DNA of 64,000 bases from Chloroflexota bacterium (GCA_022563275.1 JADFNR010000002.1:1-64000); one strand, 5' to 3'; positions 31,764 through 41,187 are shown, counted from the first letter of the stretch. Numbers and translations: made by a program. The notes: a model not told the origin generated them from the letters alone.

Positions 31764-32406
31764 CCTATTTCTCCTGTCATCAATAGCTTTTTAATTTTTA
31801 ATATGATTGGTTGCCGTGGTCCAAATTCGTATTCAAGTTCTTGCCTCGTTTTTGACCGCAAGTATCTATATATCGTCACTCGATCTGGAATTCAGCACGG
31901 ACGCCAATCCGTTGGCGGGTATGGGGAAATGGGGATACTGGGGTTATGCGGTTGAGGTTGAGGTTTAAGGCTCGCAGGGGACGGTGTGGTTTTCGCGGGA
32001 GCGGATCTCCGCGGGAGACGGAGGGTTTAGATATTGGGAACGGTTCAAAGCTACCCGGTTAAGAAACGGTTCCGTTAAAGAGCCGTGGTAATACTTCGAC
32101 ATTCTCTCTTCCAGCGGGTTTGAATTTGTGGAAGCAACCCCGAGGGGCTGTTTTTCGAGCCTATTCGGGGCCTGCGGGGAACATTCCGAGGATTCTACCA
32201 GCGGGTCAAGAGCGGGTCAAGTTTTTAGAGGCCAGCGATTTACCGGTCTGCGTGCGTATTGGCGGTGGGGCGAGACCGCCTCCGTCGTCTTGCCGCTAGA
32301 CCGTGACGGAATCGTAAAAACATGAACTGTTTTATCGATGTTTCCGAATCGCCACGATAAACAGACGATACTCAGGCGTGAATCGGCTTCAAAACTCGAC
32401 TCCCAG
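31764..32406. other. 640-bp non-coding region between dnaE and panD
   Basis: No ORF here looks coding. The minus strand carries a good promoter (32192-32220) that would give panD a leader of about 420 nt. The plus strand has a C4-GA-G4 hairpin followed by GTTTTT near 32131-32155, resembling a terminator. A duplicated CGCGGGAG motif is near 31996-32020. An unrecognised small RNA or a regulatory leader is possible. Confidence 0.5.
32192..32220 (-). promoter_or_regulatory. Promoter upstream of the panD leader
   Basis: Minus-strand TTGACC (32220-32215), 17-nt spacer, TAGAAT (32197-32192). The TTGACCCGCT around the -35 is repeated 10 nt further on. Confidence 0.6.
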
Positions 32407-35400
32407 CTAGAAAGGCGGTTCGTCTCCTTCGGGGTCGGTGCCGACGGTTGCAGACACTTCGGCGGCCGCAGAAGCCGGAACTTCAGGCGCTGGAGCATCT
32501 GGGGCCTCGGACGATTTGGATTCGGAGACGCCGGACGGCTCGGGGGCCGTTTCAGGATTTTCATTGGCCGCCGGATCAGGACCGGCTGGGGAGGTCGAAT
32601 CCGGAACGGCCGGCGGGGCGGATTCAAGGGGCATGTGCACCGGCGATTCGTTCGGAGGCTCCATGCCCAGCCCAAGTTCCTGGTGGACCGCCACCGTGTC
32701 CGGCCCCAACAGTTCTTCCAGCCGGGCATGCAGCCCTTCGCAATAACCCGTGCTGACGACCGGCAGGTCCATCCTGACCAGTCTTTCCCCGGTACGAATG
32801 TCCAGGTTCACCCGGTCGCGGCCGGGATATTCCAATAGAACTCCGATGACTTCCCGCAACAGATGGGCGTCAAGACTGGGATCATCGGACTCGGTCACTG
32901 CCAAGCGGACCACTTTCTGTGGTTCCGCGGGAATGTTGTTGCCTGTGGTCATTTGCGCCTTCTTCTCGCTGATATTGTGATCGGTTGTTTTGCTGCCATT
33001 TCCGTTGCCGTTGCGCTTGTGTCCGTTTCCATTGCCGTTCCCGTTGTACCGGTTGCGTGGCCTGGCCGGCGGCGGCGGCGACGGGTTCTCCGGGTCATAT
33101 TCCATCGCTGTGTCGCAAGCAAGGGACATCTGGTCCCCGCGCATTCGCAACCTGCCGGAGACCATCACCAACCGGCCGTCTTGCCACACCTCCGAAGTCC
33201 GCTGCAGGGTGTCCGGCCAGACCATCACCTCCAGGAATCCGCCAAGGATTTCCAGGTTCACGATGAAGAACCGCTTTCCTTCCCGGGTGGTGCGCTCAAT
33301 GACGGTGGAGATGTAGCCCAACATGTTGATGGGTTGGCCCGCCAATTCCTCGCCCAACTGTTCCAGCGAATTGAAGGCTCCACCGGTATCCATGGCGGCC
33401 AGGGCGCGAAGGGGATTGTGGGACAAGGTCATTCCCAGCAGCTCCCGCTCCCAGGCAGCCTTATCCTGGTCTGAAACGTCGGGAGCGTCGAGGGTGATTC
33501 CGCTCATACCTCCGTCGTCGGAAACGTCTTCGCCGCCATCGAACATGCTGCTCTGGCCGGAGTCGCGGGTGCGCGCCTCTCTCTGGGCCGTGGCGGTGAT
33601 CTGGTCCAAGGCTTGAATCACGGCGCCCCTGGGGGCCAGGCTGTCGAAGGCCCCAGCCTTGGCTAGACTTTCCAGTGTGCGGCGGTTCAGTCCGGCGGCT
33701 CCCGCCCGGCGGCTGAAATCGTCGATGGACTTGTATGGTCCGTTCTCTTTTCGTTCAGCAATTATGGGGCGGACCGCGCCCTCTCCCACTGTTTTGATGG
33801 CGGCCAAACCGATGCGGAGACCGGGGCCGCTGGGCGCGCCTTCGCCCGGGCCGTCTGGGCGCTGGTCACCAGTCTCATGGTCGATACAAAAGAATTCTTC
33901 CGAACGGTTGATGTCGGGCAGCAGGATCGGAATCTTAAGCCGGATACACTCGTTCATGGAGCCCAGGACCTTCTCCGGGTTGTCCAGCCGGGAATTAAGC
34001 ACCGCAGCCATGTATTCCACCGGGTAATGGTTCTTGAAATAGGCCGTCCAGTAAGAAATCATGGCGTAGCTGACGCTATGGGCCTTGTTGAACGCGTAGC
34101 CGGCGAAGGGCTCGATCAGGTCGAATATCTCGATGGCCACATTCTCTTCATAGCCGTTGGCCTGGGCGCCGGCGACGAAATTTACCCGTTCTTCGGCCAT
34201 GAGGGAAGCGATCTTCTTGCCCATGGCTTTCCGCACGATGTCGGCCGCACCCAAGGAATAACCCGCGAATTGCTGCAGGATCAACAAAACCTGGTCCTGG
34301 TAAACGATGACGCCGTAGGTCTCGTCCAGCAGCTCCTTAAAGCTGGGGTGGGGATAGGAGATGGGCTTGCGGCCGTGTTTAGCCTCGATAAAGGTCTCGA
34401 TGTTCTCCATGGGTCCCGGGCGGTAGAGGGCGATCATCGCCGCGATGTCACCCAAATTAGATGGTTTCAGGGCCTTGATATACCGCTGCATCCCCGCGCT
34501 TTCAAGCTGGAACAAGTCGTTGGTTTTGCCCGATGAAAGCAATTCATACGTGCTCACGTCATCCAGAGGCAGGGCCTGCAGGTCTATCTCCACCCCCTGG
34601 GTCTCGCGCACCAGTTTGACGGCCCTATCAAGAATAGTAAGGTTGGTCAACCCGAGAAAATCCATCTTGAGAAGGCCCAGTCGGGCCACCGGGTCCATGG
34701 AGAACTGGGTCATCAACACCGGGCTGCTCTCGTCGCCCCGGACCGGCCGCTGCAACGGCACCGTCTCGGTGAGGGGTTCATCGGCGATCAGCACACCAGC
34801 GGCGTGGGTACTCACATGGTGGACGATGCCCTCCAGCCCTCGTGCGTCATTAATCAATTTGGTAATCTTGGGTTCTTGTTCGTAGGCCGTCTTAAGCTCA
34901 GGGCTAACACGCAGGGCGTCATCAAGAGTGCGGGCCTTCAGGGGGACCATCTTCGCGATGCGGTCCACGTCCCCATAGGCCATGCCCAGAGCCCGGCCAA
35001 CGTCACGGAGGGCCGCCTTGGCGCCAAGGGTCCCAAAGGTGATGATCTGGGCCACCCGGTCATTGCCGTAGCGATCGATGACGTAGTGGAGGACTTCGTC
35101 CCGGCGGTCGTCTTGGAAGTCCAGGTCGATGTCGGGCATCTCTTTGCGTTCCAAATTGAGGAAGCGCTCGAAGACCAGGCGGTACTCCAATGGGTCAACG
35201 TCCGTAATTCCCAGGCAATACAGGGCCACGCTGGCGGCGGCGCTGCCGCGGACCCCGTAGAGTATGTTGCTCCGCCGAACGAAGCCGATGATGTCCCAGA
35301 CCACCAGGAAGTAGTTGGCGAAGCGCGTATGGCGGATGACGTCCAACTCGTAGCGGAGCCGGTCTTCGGCTTCAGGCGTAGCGTGGGGGTAGCGGCGGCG

Positions 35401-36354
35401 GAAACCTTCTTCGCATAACTGGACCAGGTATTCGTCGGCGTCCATGTCGTTGGGCGTCGGGTATTTGGGCAGGTGGCTCTTGCCAAAGTCCAGCTCCACG
35501 TTGCACATATCTGAGATCAACTGAGTGGTCTCCAGAGCGGGGAGAAAGTCCGGGAATAGCTGGGCCATCTCAGCGGGACTCTTGATGAAGTAGGAATCGT
35601 CCTCCATCCGAAGGCGCTTCTCGTCCTGCACGGTGGTGCTGGTCTGGATGCAGATATAGATGTCTTGCAGGGGGGATTCCGCCTGGTGCACGTAATGGGC
35701 GTCATTGGTGACCACCAGCGGTACATCCAGCTTCTGTCCCAGGGTGATCAGGCCCTCATTGATCTTGGGCAGTTGGGGAACGTGCTCGTGACGCTGAATC
35801 TCGAAGAAATAACCGTCGCCGAACCGCTCCTTGTACCAACCGGCCGCCTGGGCCGCAGCATCATCGTTGCCGTCGGCGATCAGGCGTGGAATCTCGGCGG
35901 AAGGACAGGCGGAAAGGACAACCAGGCCTTGGCTAAACTCCTCAAGGATCTCTTTATCGATGCGGGGGCGGTAGTGAAATCCGTCCACATGGGCCTTGGT
36001 GACCAATTGCATCAGGTTTCGGTACCCGGTGTTGTCCCGGGCCAGCAGGACCAGATGGTTGGGGCTGCGCTCGGAGGGGTCCTTGTCGAAGCGGCTGTTG
36101 TGGGCTACGTAAACTTCACAGCCGATGATGGGTTTGATGCCAACTTCCCGGCACGCCGAGTAGAAGTCGACCACCCCGTAGAAGGTGCCGTGGTCAGTGA
36201 TGGCCAGGGAGTCCATCCCCAGCTCTTTCGTGCGGGCCACCAAGTTGGGAATACGGCTGATGCCGTCCAACATGCTGTACTCGGTGTGAACGTGAAGGTG
36301 CGTGAACACTGAACCCGTCTGCCTCCCCACAAAATGCGGCCGTGCTTTCCGCAT
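32407..36354 (-). CDS. dnaE: DNA polymerase III alpha subunit
   Basis: The 1315-residue replicative polymerase. The PHP domain spans about 17-215 (THLHVHTEYSMLDG, AITDHGTFYG, VTNDAH). The polymerase core has the catalytic aspartates in PDIDLDF (407-413) and continues with ALYRPGPMENIETF; thumb, fingers and an OB-fold (GRLRMRGDQMSLAC) follow. Near residue 1110 a Gly/Asn/His-rich low-complexity linker begins. A ~90-residue C-terminal domain (VVRLAVTESDDPSL...) follows it, then an acidic Pro/Ala/Ser-rich tail. The linker and tail are longer than in most DnaE proteins. A TATAAT -10 element lies at 36414-36409 upstream. Confidence 0.96.
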   Translation of the reverse strand: MRKARPHFVGRQTGSVFTHLHVHTEYSMLDGISRIPNLVARTKELGMDSLAITDHGTFYGVVDFYSACREVGIKPIIGCEVYVAHNSRFDKDPSERSPNHLVLLARDNTGYRNLMQLVTKAHVDGFHYRPRIDKEILEEFSQGLVVLSACPSAEIPRLIADGNDDAAAQAAGWYKERFGDGYFFEIQRHEHVPQLPKINEGLITLGQKLDVPLVVTNDAHYVHQAESPLQDIYICIQTSTTVQDEKRLRMEDDSYFIKSPAEMAQLFPDFLPALETTQLISDMCNVELDFGKSHLPKYPTPNDMDADEYLVQLCEEGFRRRYPHATPEAEDRLRYELDVIRHTRFANYFLVVWDIIGFVRRSNILYGVRGSAAASVALYCLGITDVDPLEYRLVFERFLNLERKEMPDIDLDFQDDRRDEVLHYVIDRYGNDRVAQIITFGTLGAKAALRDVGRALGMAYGDVDRIAKMVPLKARTLDDALRVSPELKTAYEQEPKITKLINDARGLEGIVHHVSTHAAGVLIADEPLTETVPLQRPVRGDESSPVLMTQFSMDPVARLGLLKMDFLGLTNLTILDRAVKLVRETQGVEIDLQALPLDDVSTYELLSSGKTNDLFQLESAGMQRYIKALKPSNLGDIAAMIALYRPGPMENIETFIEAKHGRKPISYPHPSFKELLDETYGVIVYQDQVLLILQQFAGYSLGAADIVRKAMGKKIASLMAEERVNFVAGAQANGYEENVAIEIFDLIEPFAGYAFNKAHSVSYAMISYWTAYFKNHYPVEYMAAVLNSRLDNPEKVLGSMNECIRLKIPILLPDINRSEEFFCIDHETGDQRPDGPGEGAPSGPGLRIGLAAIKTVGEGAVRPIIAERKENGPYKSIDDFSRRAGAAGLNRRTLESLAKAGAFDSLAPRGAVIQALDQITATAQREARTRDSGQSSMFDGGEDVSDDGGMSGITLDAPDVSDQDKAAWERELLGMTLSHNPLRALAAMDTGGAFNSLEQLGEELAGQPINMLGYISTVIERTTREGKRFFIVNLEILGGFLEVMVWPDTLQRTSEVWQDGRLVMVSGRLRMRGDQMSLACDTAMEYDPENPSPPPPARPRNRYNGNGNGNGHKRNGNGNGSKTTDHNISEKKAQMTTGNNIPAEPQKVVRLAVTESDDPSLDAHLLREVIGVLLEYPGRDRVNLDIRTGERLVRMDLPVVSTGYCEGLHARLEELLGPDTVAVHQELGLGMEPPNESPVHMPLESAPPAVPDSTSPAGPDPAANENPETAPEPSGVSESKSSEAPDAPAPEVPASAAAEVSATVGTDPEGDEPPF

Positions 36355-36517
36355 AATGCCAAGTCGGGGCGGCCTGAATCAGGAGTCCCCCGCTCACTGG
36401 CAGTGGCTATTATAAACCCTGTCCCGCCGGCCGGACTGAACGAAAACGCCGATTATTTTCGGATTGTCGATCGGCCAGACCAAAGCGAGTAACATAGTTC
36501 GCTCTGGGGCAATATAA

Positions 36518-36567
36518 ATCGGCCGGTCATCTCGCCACCGATATTCGGTGAGATCTGACCGGCCGAT
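36518..36567 (-). terminator. Large hairpin after the CxxC protein gene
   Basis: A 12-bp outer stem (36518-36529 with 36556-36567) with further inner pairing (CTC/GAG, CACCG/CGGTG). It lies 66 nt beyond the stop of the 36634-36936 gene, so it probably ends that transcript or marks a boundary before dnaE. Confidence 0.65.
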
Positions 36568-36633
36568 CAAGGTTTACCAGGTCATGTCAGCGTGCCCCTG
36601 TTGGGCCTCGTTAGGGATTTTCTGAAAAGAAAC

Positions 36634-36936
36634 CTATGCCTCTGCTCCGACCTCTTCCTCGTCTGATTCACGTCCTTCGTCCGAGTCCTCGTCATCAGAA
36701 GTCGACACGACACTGGCGGAAGCTGAGGCGTTCTTGCTGGCGATTCGGCTGTCGCCCCAGGTGGCGGACTCGACGTAATTCTTGAACTCGCGGGTTTCCC
36801 CGCATATCTGGCATGCGCCAATGCTCACGGGGCCGTCAGCGGGCTGGATAACCCAGTGGTGCCGGCATTCCGCGACAGTTGCGGCAGCGTTGTTTTCTAC
36901 TTCGGGCTCGGGGGCGATGGTAGTGCGTTGTGCCAT
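36634..36936 (-). CDS. Small zinc-ribbon-like protein with acidic tail
   Basis: A 100-residue protein of unknown function. Residues 23-60 read ECRHHWVIQPADGPVSIGACQICGETREFKNY; a Cys-x-His pair and a CxxC pair form a plausible single zinc site. The last 35 residues are Ser/Asp/Glu-rich and probably disordered. A promoter of good quality immediately upstream and a hairpin downstream argue that it is a real monocistronic gene. Confidence 0.7.
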   Translation of the reverse strand: MAQRTTIAPEPEVENNAAATVAECRHHWVIQPADGPVSIGACQICGETREFKNYVESATWGDSRIASKNASASASVVSTSDDEDSDEGRESDEEEVGAEA

Positions 36937-36966
36937 GGTTCTTTAGCCTCTGATTGATAGGAATAT

Positions 36967-36996
36967 ATTCTAGCAGTGTATGGCCGATTTCGTCAA
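36967..36996 (-). promoter_or_regulatory. Promoter of the small zinc-ribbon-like gene
   Basis: Minus-strand TTGACG (36996-36991), 18-nt spacer, TAGAAT (36972-36967); predicted leader about 24 nt. Confidence 0.65.
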
Positions 36997-37490
36997 TGTA
37001 TTTTGTATGATTGTTGTATTAGTTCCGTGCAATAGCTGTGATACATAGTGCGATTGGAAGAATTTGTCAGATTTCGTTATTTAGTGGGATGATAGGTAGC
37101 CTTGAAGTAGTGTTTGGCGCCTGTAATGTTTCTTACGTGAAAGAAAGGGTTTCGGACTTACGCATTAAGCCGGTGGCCGGTTCTTGGACCGGCTACAGAA
37201 TCGTGTTGGGTCCGTTATTGATTAAGATGCAAACGGCACTCTTAGGGTCCAAGATGACTGGCTTTAATTCGCCGCCGCCGGCGAGGATATTGCCTACCTA
37301 AATTTTCCGCTAGAGTGCTTCGAGGGTCAAGCCGAACGTGTCAGGACCCCAGTCCACAGGCGCCGGCGTCCCCGTGTGATGGGATAACAGCGGTTGGGGA
37401 GGATGCCAAAATGAAGTACACCGGAGAAAGGCCCGGCCCAAGAAACAGACGTGGATGCCGCGGAAAAGCCTGCGGAATTCCCACACACGC
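36997..37490. other. Intergenic stretch without recognised gene
   Basis: This ~490-bp stretch is more AT-rich than its surroundings in the first 150 nt. An 87-codon plus-strand frame (37038-37301) has no ribosome site or motif. A small GCCGGT/ACCGGC hairpin lies near 37171-37190. Confidence 0.5.
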
Positions 37491-38558
37491 CTACGAGTGC
37501 TTAAGCACCACTTCCGTGGCCATGCGAGTTACGCCCCAGCCGGCCAACCAAGCGGAATGGCGGCCGTCGCCCCCAGCAACGATGACCACAATGTCATCAG
37601 CGGACCGCACGATAGGCACCAACGTCTCCGGGTTGGTCTCGTCCACCCAGTTGGGCCAGTTTCGGTTGCCGTAGTGGGCCCGGCCAACCAACAAACTCAG
37701 CGGCATGCGGGCGTTCTGGTAGATGTACTGTTGAACGTCGGACTTGGATAGACCGGAGGCGGCGATCTCCTCAGCATGTTCCGGGCAGATCACCATGACT
37801 ATCTGGGCTCCGGTGCCGATCTGGTAATAGTTGGATACGCCAACCGTTTTCATGTTGCCGACGATGGTCTGAAGGACCTCAAGACCGGTGGCGACGGTCG
37901 TCTCCATGATCGTGTAGACCCCTCTGATGGCGGCCACGGTCACAGTGCTGGATCCCACGGCGTATCCAAGCTGGATGTTCCTGGGTTCCCAGGGGCTGCG
38001 TGCTTCGTTCTCAGAGAAGCAGAAGCTGTACCGGCCCGGCGTGGCCAGGGTGGCCTTGTCCATCTCTCCGGGTATCAGGCCGCCGACATTGCGAATAACC
38101 AACCGCAACGCTCTGCCGATGGCCGCGTTCGCCCTTGAGCCGGGGCCGAAACAGGCGGCATCGCCGTTTATGCCCAACTCCTCTGTGATGGGGCCGTTAA
38201 CGATCACGACCTGGGCGGCGCCGCCGGTGGTAGCGGCATTCCCGGCCAGGTTGAAGTCCTTATCCAAGACCGCTTTGACGGCCGCCACCACCACCGGGAA
38301 ATACTCCGGCTTACAGCCGGCCATTACGGCATTGATCGCCAATTTCTCCAGGGTTGTTTGCGCGTTCCGCGGCTGAATGATCCCCAAAGAGAATGAGGGG
38401 TCGCCGCCGTAGCCGGCCAGCATCTCGCGGACCAGCGGTTCCGTGGGCGGCACCACCGGCAATCCGTCGGTCCAGCCCTGTTCCCAGCAATAGTCCTGGA
38501 TGGCCTGGAAAGAATCGGGCACATCGACCCGCCTGGCGCTAAGCGAAACAGAACTCAC
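37491..38558 (-). CDS. UGSC-associated companion protein, copy 2
   Basis: A 355-residue paralogue of the protein at 9724-10773, again directly downstream of a UGSC selenoprotein. It shares the EQGWTDGLPVVPPTEP opening, NAVMAGCKPEYFPVV, the FGPGSRANAAIGRALRLVIRNVGG block, and FCFSENEARSPWEP. The cysteines of MAGCxPEY and CxxENE are the only ones kept in both copies; the CPCK pair of copy 1 is absent here. It has no signal peptide or transmembrane segment. The function is unknown; co-occurrence suggests a partner or second subunit of the selenoprotein. Confidence 0.72.
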   Translation of the reverse strand: MSSVSLSARRVDVPDSFQAIQDYCWEQGWTDGLPVVPPTEPLVREMLAGYGGDPSFSLGIIQPRNAQTTLEKLAINAVMAGCKPEYFPVVVAAVKAVLDKDFNLAGNAATTGGAAQVVIVNGPITEELGINGDAACFGPGSRANAAIGRALRLVIRNVGGLIPGEMDKATLATPGRYSFCFSENEARSPWEPRNIQLGYAVGSSTVTVAAIRGVYTIMETTVATGLEVLQTIVGNMKTVGVSNYYQIGTGAQIVMVICPEHAEEIAASGLSKSDVQQYIYQNARMPLSLLVGRAHYGNRNWPNWVDETNPETLVPIVRSADDIVVIVAGGDGRHSAWLAGWGVTRMATEVVLKHS

Positions 38559-38626
38559 GGCGTCGGACCTCGTTGGTGAAATATCAGGCCACGATTTTCC
38601 GGCTGGATGGGCGGCAAGTCAATATA

Positions 38627-38663
38627 CGCAACAAAATAAAAGAGAGGCCCGGACGGCCTCTCT
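38627..38663 (-). terminator. Terminator-like hairpin between UGSC 2 and its companion
   Basis: A 9-bp stem AGAGAGGCC/GGCCTCTCT with a 5-nt loop, followed on the minus strand by CTTTTATTTTGTTG. The position matches that of the hairpin in locus 1. Confidence 0.75.
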
Positions 38664-38763
38664 TGGACTCTCTTAGGTTTCGCGGATGGTTGAGAACCCG
38701 CCCCCACCTTAACCCTCTCGCCCGTTTGGAGGAGGGGATTTTTGTTTCCCTTTTCAGACAGGT

Positions 38764-39306
38764 TTATTTTCCGGTTAGCATTCCAACGATCTCCGGAGCA
38801 AAATCGCGGGCCATCTGTTGGACCTCCGGGATGGTGCGGGGCGCCAACGGGCTGGGGAGCACCACGATGCGGACGCCGGGCATTCCCAGCGCCGTGGCCC
38901 GCGCGCGGGCCGCCCTGGTGAAGGTGCTGGTTATGACGCTGACCGATGGCACTCCCTTGGACTCGGTCATCACTGTGTCGTGGAGACCCCACGCCGTGCA
39001 GGAGCCTCAATCGGCGATGGCGTGGATCACCACGTCGCAGTCATCGGCGAGAGACTGGATAGTCTCATCGGCGCAGGGGGCGCTGTAGGTGAATTTGGTG
39101 GCGTAGACCACTTTCGCGGCGCCGTATTCCTTGAGCAGGACCTCTTTTAGCTCGCCCAAAAAAGCGTCGGCGTGGTATTTACGGTTCTCAAGCAGACCCA
39201 CCACTTTGCCTTTGAGGTCGGGCAGGTTGGCGCTGAGACCCACCTCCTCAGGGACATCCTCGGCGGTGGGGTCCAGAATCTCGATCATGCCGGTTTTCGG
39301 CGCCAT
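38764..39306 (-). CDS. UGSC-family selenoprotein, copy 2 (in-frame UGA = Sec100)
   Basis: Read through the TGA at 39009-39007 this is a 180-residue protein; otherwise it breaks into 99 and 69 residues. Residues 30-99 form the Rossmann-like half (LKGKVVGLLENRKY, DDCDVVIHAIAD). UGSCTAWGLHDTVMTESKGVPSV follows, matching copy 1 at the same place, and the C-terminal half carries VLPSPLAPRTIPEVQQMA. Outside the motif the two copies are clearly diverged, so this is an old duplication. It starts 34 nt after guaB3, with GGGAGG upstream, and precedes a companion gene. Confidence 0.9.
38979..38993 (-). promoter_or_regulatory. bSECIS element of UGSC 2
   Basis: Stem CGUGG/CCACG with loop GGUCU starting 19 nt after the UGA. 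The stem and position are identical to copy 1, and the loop GGUCU is that of the classical E. coli fdhF SECIS. Confidence 0.8.
39007..39009 (-). other. Selenocysteine UGA codon (UGSC 2)
   Basis: The in-frame TGA lies between HAIAD and GSCTAW and aligns with the UGA of copy 1. Confidence 0.9.
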
Positions 39307-39340
39307 GGATAACCTCCCTGGTCAGCGCGATTTAGAGAGT

Positions 39341-40477
39341 TTAGCCGCCCATCTGGAAGTACTTGCCTTCCGTCTTGATGGACGGGGCAATAACCATCTC
39401 GGCCTTGTGCAGGTCCCGGATGGTGTAGGCCCCACACATACCCATGGCCACTCTCAGGGCGCCGATGAAATTCTGGGTTCCGTCGGTCCTGGAAGTAGGT
39501 CCGTAGAGTATCTGTTTCAATGAGCCTTTGGTTCCCACTGAGATGCGGGTGCCCCTGGGCAGTTCGGGGTGGGCGTTGGCCATACCCCAGTTGAAGCCCC
39601 GGCCGGGGGCCTCTTCGGCCTGGGCGAAGGGGGTGCCCAACATCACGGCGTCCGCTCCGCTGACCATGGCCTTACAGATGTCGCCGCCGGTCCGGAACCC
39701 GCCGTCAGTGATCACCGAGACATAGCGGCCGGTGCGGCGAAAGTAATCTTCCCGAGCCGCCGCGCACTGGAGGGTCGCGGTGACCTGGGGAACACCAACC
39801 CCCACCACCTCGCGGGTGGTGCAGGCAGCGCCGGGGCCGACGCCGACCAACAGGCCGTCGATACCGGTCTCCATCAGCTCAAGGGCCACTTCATAGGTGA
39901 CGCAATTGCCGACAATCACGGGAACTTTCAGGGCGTCGATGAGTTCCGAGAACACCAACCCCCGGTAGCTGTTGGACATATGGCGGGCGGTTGTGACGGT
40001 GGATTGGACCACGATCATGTCGGCTCCGGCCTCAACGGCTGCGGGGGACATGCGCTTGGTATTCTGCGGGGTGAATGAGATCGCGCAGGTGGCGCCGGTG
40101 TTCTTGATCTCCCGGACGCGCTGGCCGATTAGTTCTTCGCGGATGGGTTCGGAATAAACTTTCTGAAGGAATCCGGTGACTTCGTCCTGGGGGCAGGAAA
40201 CAATATCTTCCAGGACCGAGTAGGGATCTTCGTATCGGGTGTACAGGCCCTCGGCGTTCAGGACGCCCAGGCCGCCCATCTCATGCATGTAAGAAGCGAA
40301 CCCCGGGGAAACGGCTCCGTCCATCGCGGAGGCCATGATGGGAATCTCGAATTCCAGGTTGCCGATGGTCATCTTGGTGGAGGTCAGTTCGGGGTTGATG
40401 GTGACCTGGCCGGGAACGATCGCTACTTCGTCGAAACCATATGAACGCTCAAGTTCTTTGAATAGCCTTCTCCCCAT
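39341..40477 (-). CDS. guaB3: GuaB3-family IMP dehydrogenase-related protein
   Basis: A 378-residue TIM-barrel protein of the IMPDH/GMP reductase superfamily without CBS domains. The loop [24 protein letters not shown] corresponds to the IMPDH catalytic loop with its cysteine, and [26 protein letters not shown] is the phosphate-binding site. GuaB3 is common in Actinobacteria and Chloroflexota; it likely works in purine interconversion. It heads the transcript that includes UGSC 2, with a promoter just upstream. Confidence 0.9.
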   Translation of the reverse strand: MGRRLFKELERSYGFDEVAIVPGQVTINPELTSTKMTIGNLEFEIPIMASAMDGAVSPGFASYMHEMGGLGVLNAEGLYTRYEDPYSVLEDIVSCPQDEVTGFLQKVYSEPIREELIGQRVREIKNTGATCAISFTPQNTKRMSPAAVEAGADMIVVQSTVTTARHMSNSYRGLVFSELIDALKVPVIVGNCVTYEVALELMETGIDGLLVGVGPGAACTTREVVGVGVPQVTATLQCAAAREDYFRRTGRYVSVITDGGFRTGGDICKAMVSGADAVMLGTPFAQAEEAPGRGFNWGMANAHPELPRGTRISVGTKGSLKQILYGPTSRTDGTQNFIGALRVAMGMCGAYTIRDLHKAEMVIAPSIKTEGKYFQMGG

Positions 40478-40516
40478 CCCTACATACCTCTTCTTCCGTT
40501 ACCGATTCTTTCGATG

Positions 40517-40546
40517 ATTTAATCAGTATCTTGAGTCAAAAGTCAA
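40517..40546 (-). promoter_or_regulatory. Promoter of guaB3-UGSC 2
   Basis: Minus-strand TTGACT (40546-40541), 18-nt spacer, TTAAAT (40522-40517). Confidence 0.5.
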
Positions 40547-40624
40547 CCGAAATTCAGGGGCCGCGCAACCGGCCCGGGCACTACAGGAAAGTGTATCAAA
40601 AATTTGAGGCTGGCTTAGACAGGA

Positions 40625-40652
40625 TTGCCCTTGCGGGGTTGTGAAATATGAT
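40625..40652 (+). promoter_or_regulatory. Possible promoter of the 5S rRNA gene
   Basis: TTGCCC (40625-40630), 16-nt spacer, TATGAT (40647-40652), about 20 nt before the RNA. Confidence 0.4.
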
Positions 40653-40674
40653 GCATACTGGCGTAGCAGATGTA

Positions 40675-40797
40675 TCTCCTGGTGGTTCTAGCGAAGCGGC
40701 CCCACCCGTTCCCATCCCGAACACGGTAGTGAAACGCCTCAGCGCCTACGATACTGCTCTGGCGACGGAGTGGGAAAATAGGTCACCGCCGGGAGGT
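40675..40797 (+). rRNA. rrf: 5S ribosomal RNA
   Basis: About 120 nt with the 5S fold. The terminal helix TCTCCTGGTGG (from 40675) pairs with CCGCCGGGAGG near 40786-40796. The internal part CCCACCCGTTCCCATCCCGAACACGG is the universally conserved loop B-helix III region, and GGGAAAATAGGTC matches the 3' arm. No 16S or 23S gene lies near it, so the 5S is unlinked or an extra copy. Confidence 0.93.
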
Positions 40798-41187
40798 ATT
40801 TCTTCAAAAACGCCCCCACACTTGCTGCACCTTCCCAGTCTACGGCCCCGTTGGATCCAGCCTCTTCGATAATCCTGTTAGGCCCGGCCCAGGCCGGTCC
40901 TCCCACGCACTTCCGGTCCGGTTGGATACATCCATCCAGCAGATAAACTGTTCTATTGTGCCTTTACACATAGCTGGGCCTCCAATATAATTGGATACAC
41001 GCGGGTCACGAGGGCGAATACTCTGCCCTGGCCCCGTCCCCACCACACGGGACCGGTCCACAGGTTGATCCTTCCGCTACTGGGTGTTTGCAGCGCCTGG
41101 GTGGTTTTAACTCTTAAGTGGCAACCCCCTCTTCTAGGGACCATGTTGAAATGGGTTCCTCACCTTACTCCCATCAGGAGCGAAAAT
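40798..41187. other. Intergenic region with clpC promoter
   Basis: There is no gene in this 390-bp stretch. It holds the clpC promoter and a long (~190 nt) leader. No CIRCE (HrcA) or CtsR-type operator was recognised. Confidence 0.5.
40963..40991 (+). promoter_or_regulatory. Promoter of clpC
   Basis: TTTACA (40963-40968), 17-nt spacer, TATAAT (40986-40991). The -10 is embedded in a short CCAATATAATTGG dyad that could be an operator. Confidence 0.65.

Noticed and set aside
31764..32406. tmRNA, RNase P RNA or SRP RNA
   Set aside because: The conserved T-arm/CCA end of tmRNA, the RNase P core GAGGAAAGTCC and the SRP tetraloop region were looked for and not found on either strand.
37038..37301. 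87-codon plus-strand frame in the AT-rich spacer
   Set aside because: No ribosome site, no motif, and the start of the spacer is occupied by a minus-strand promoter.
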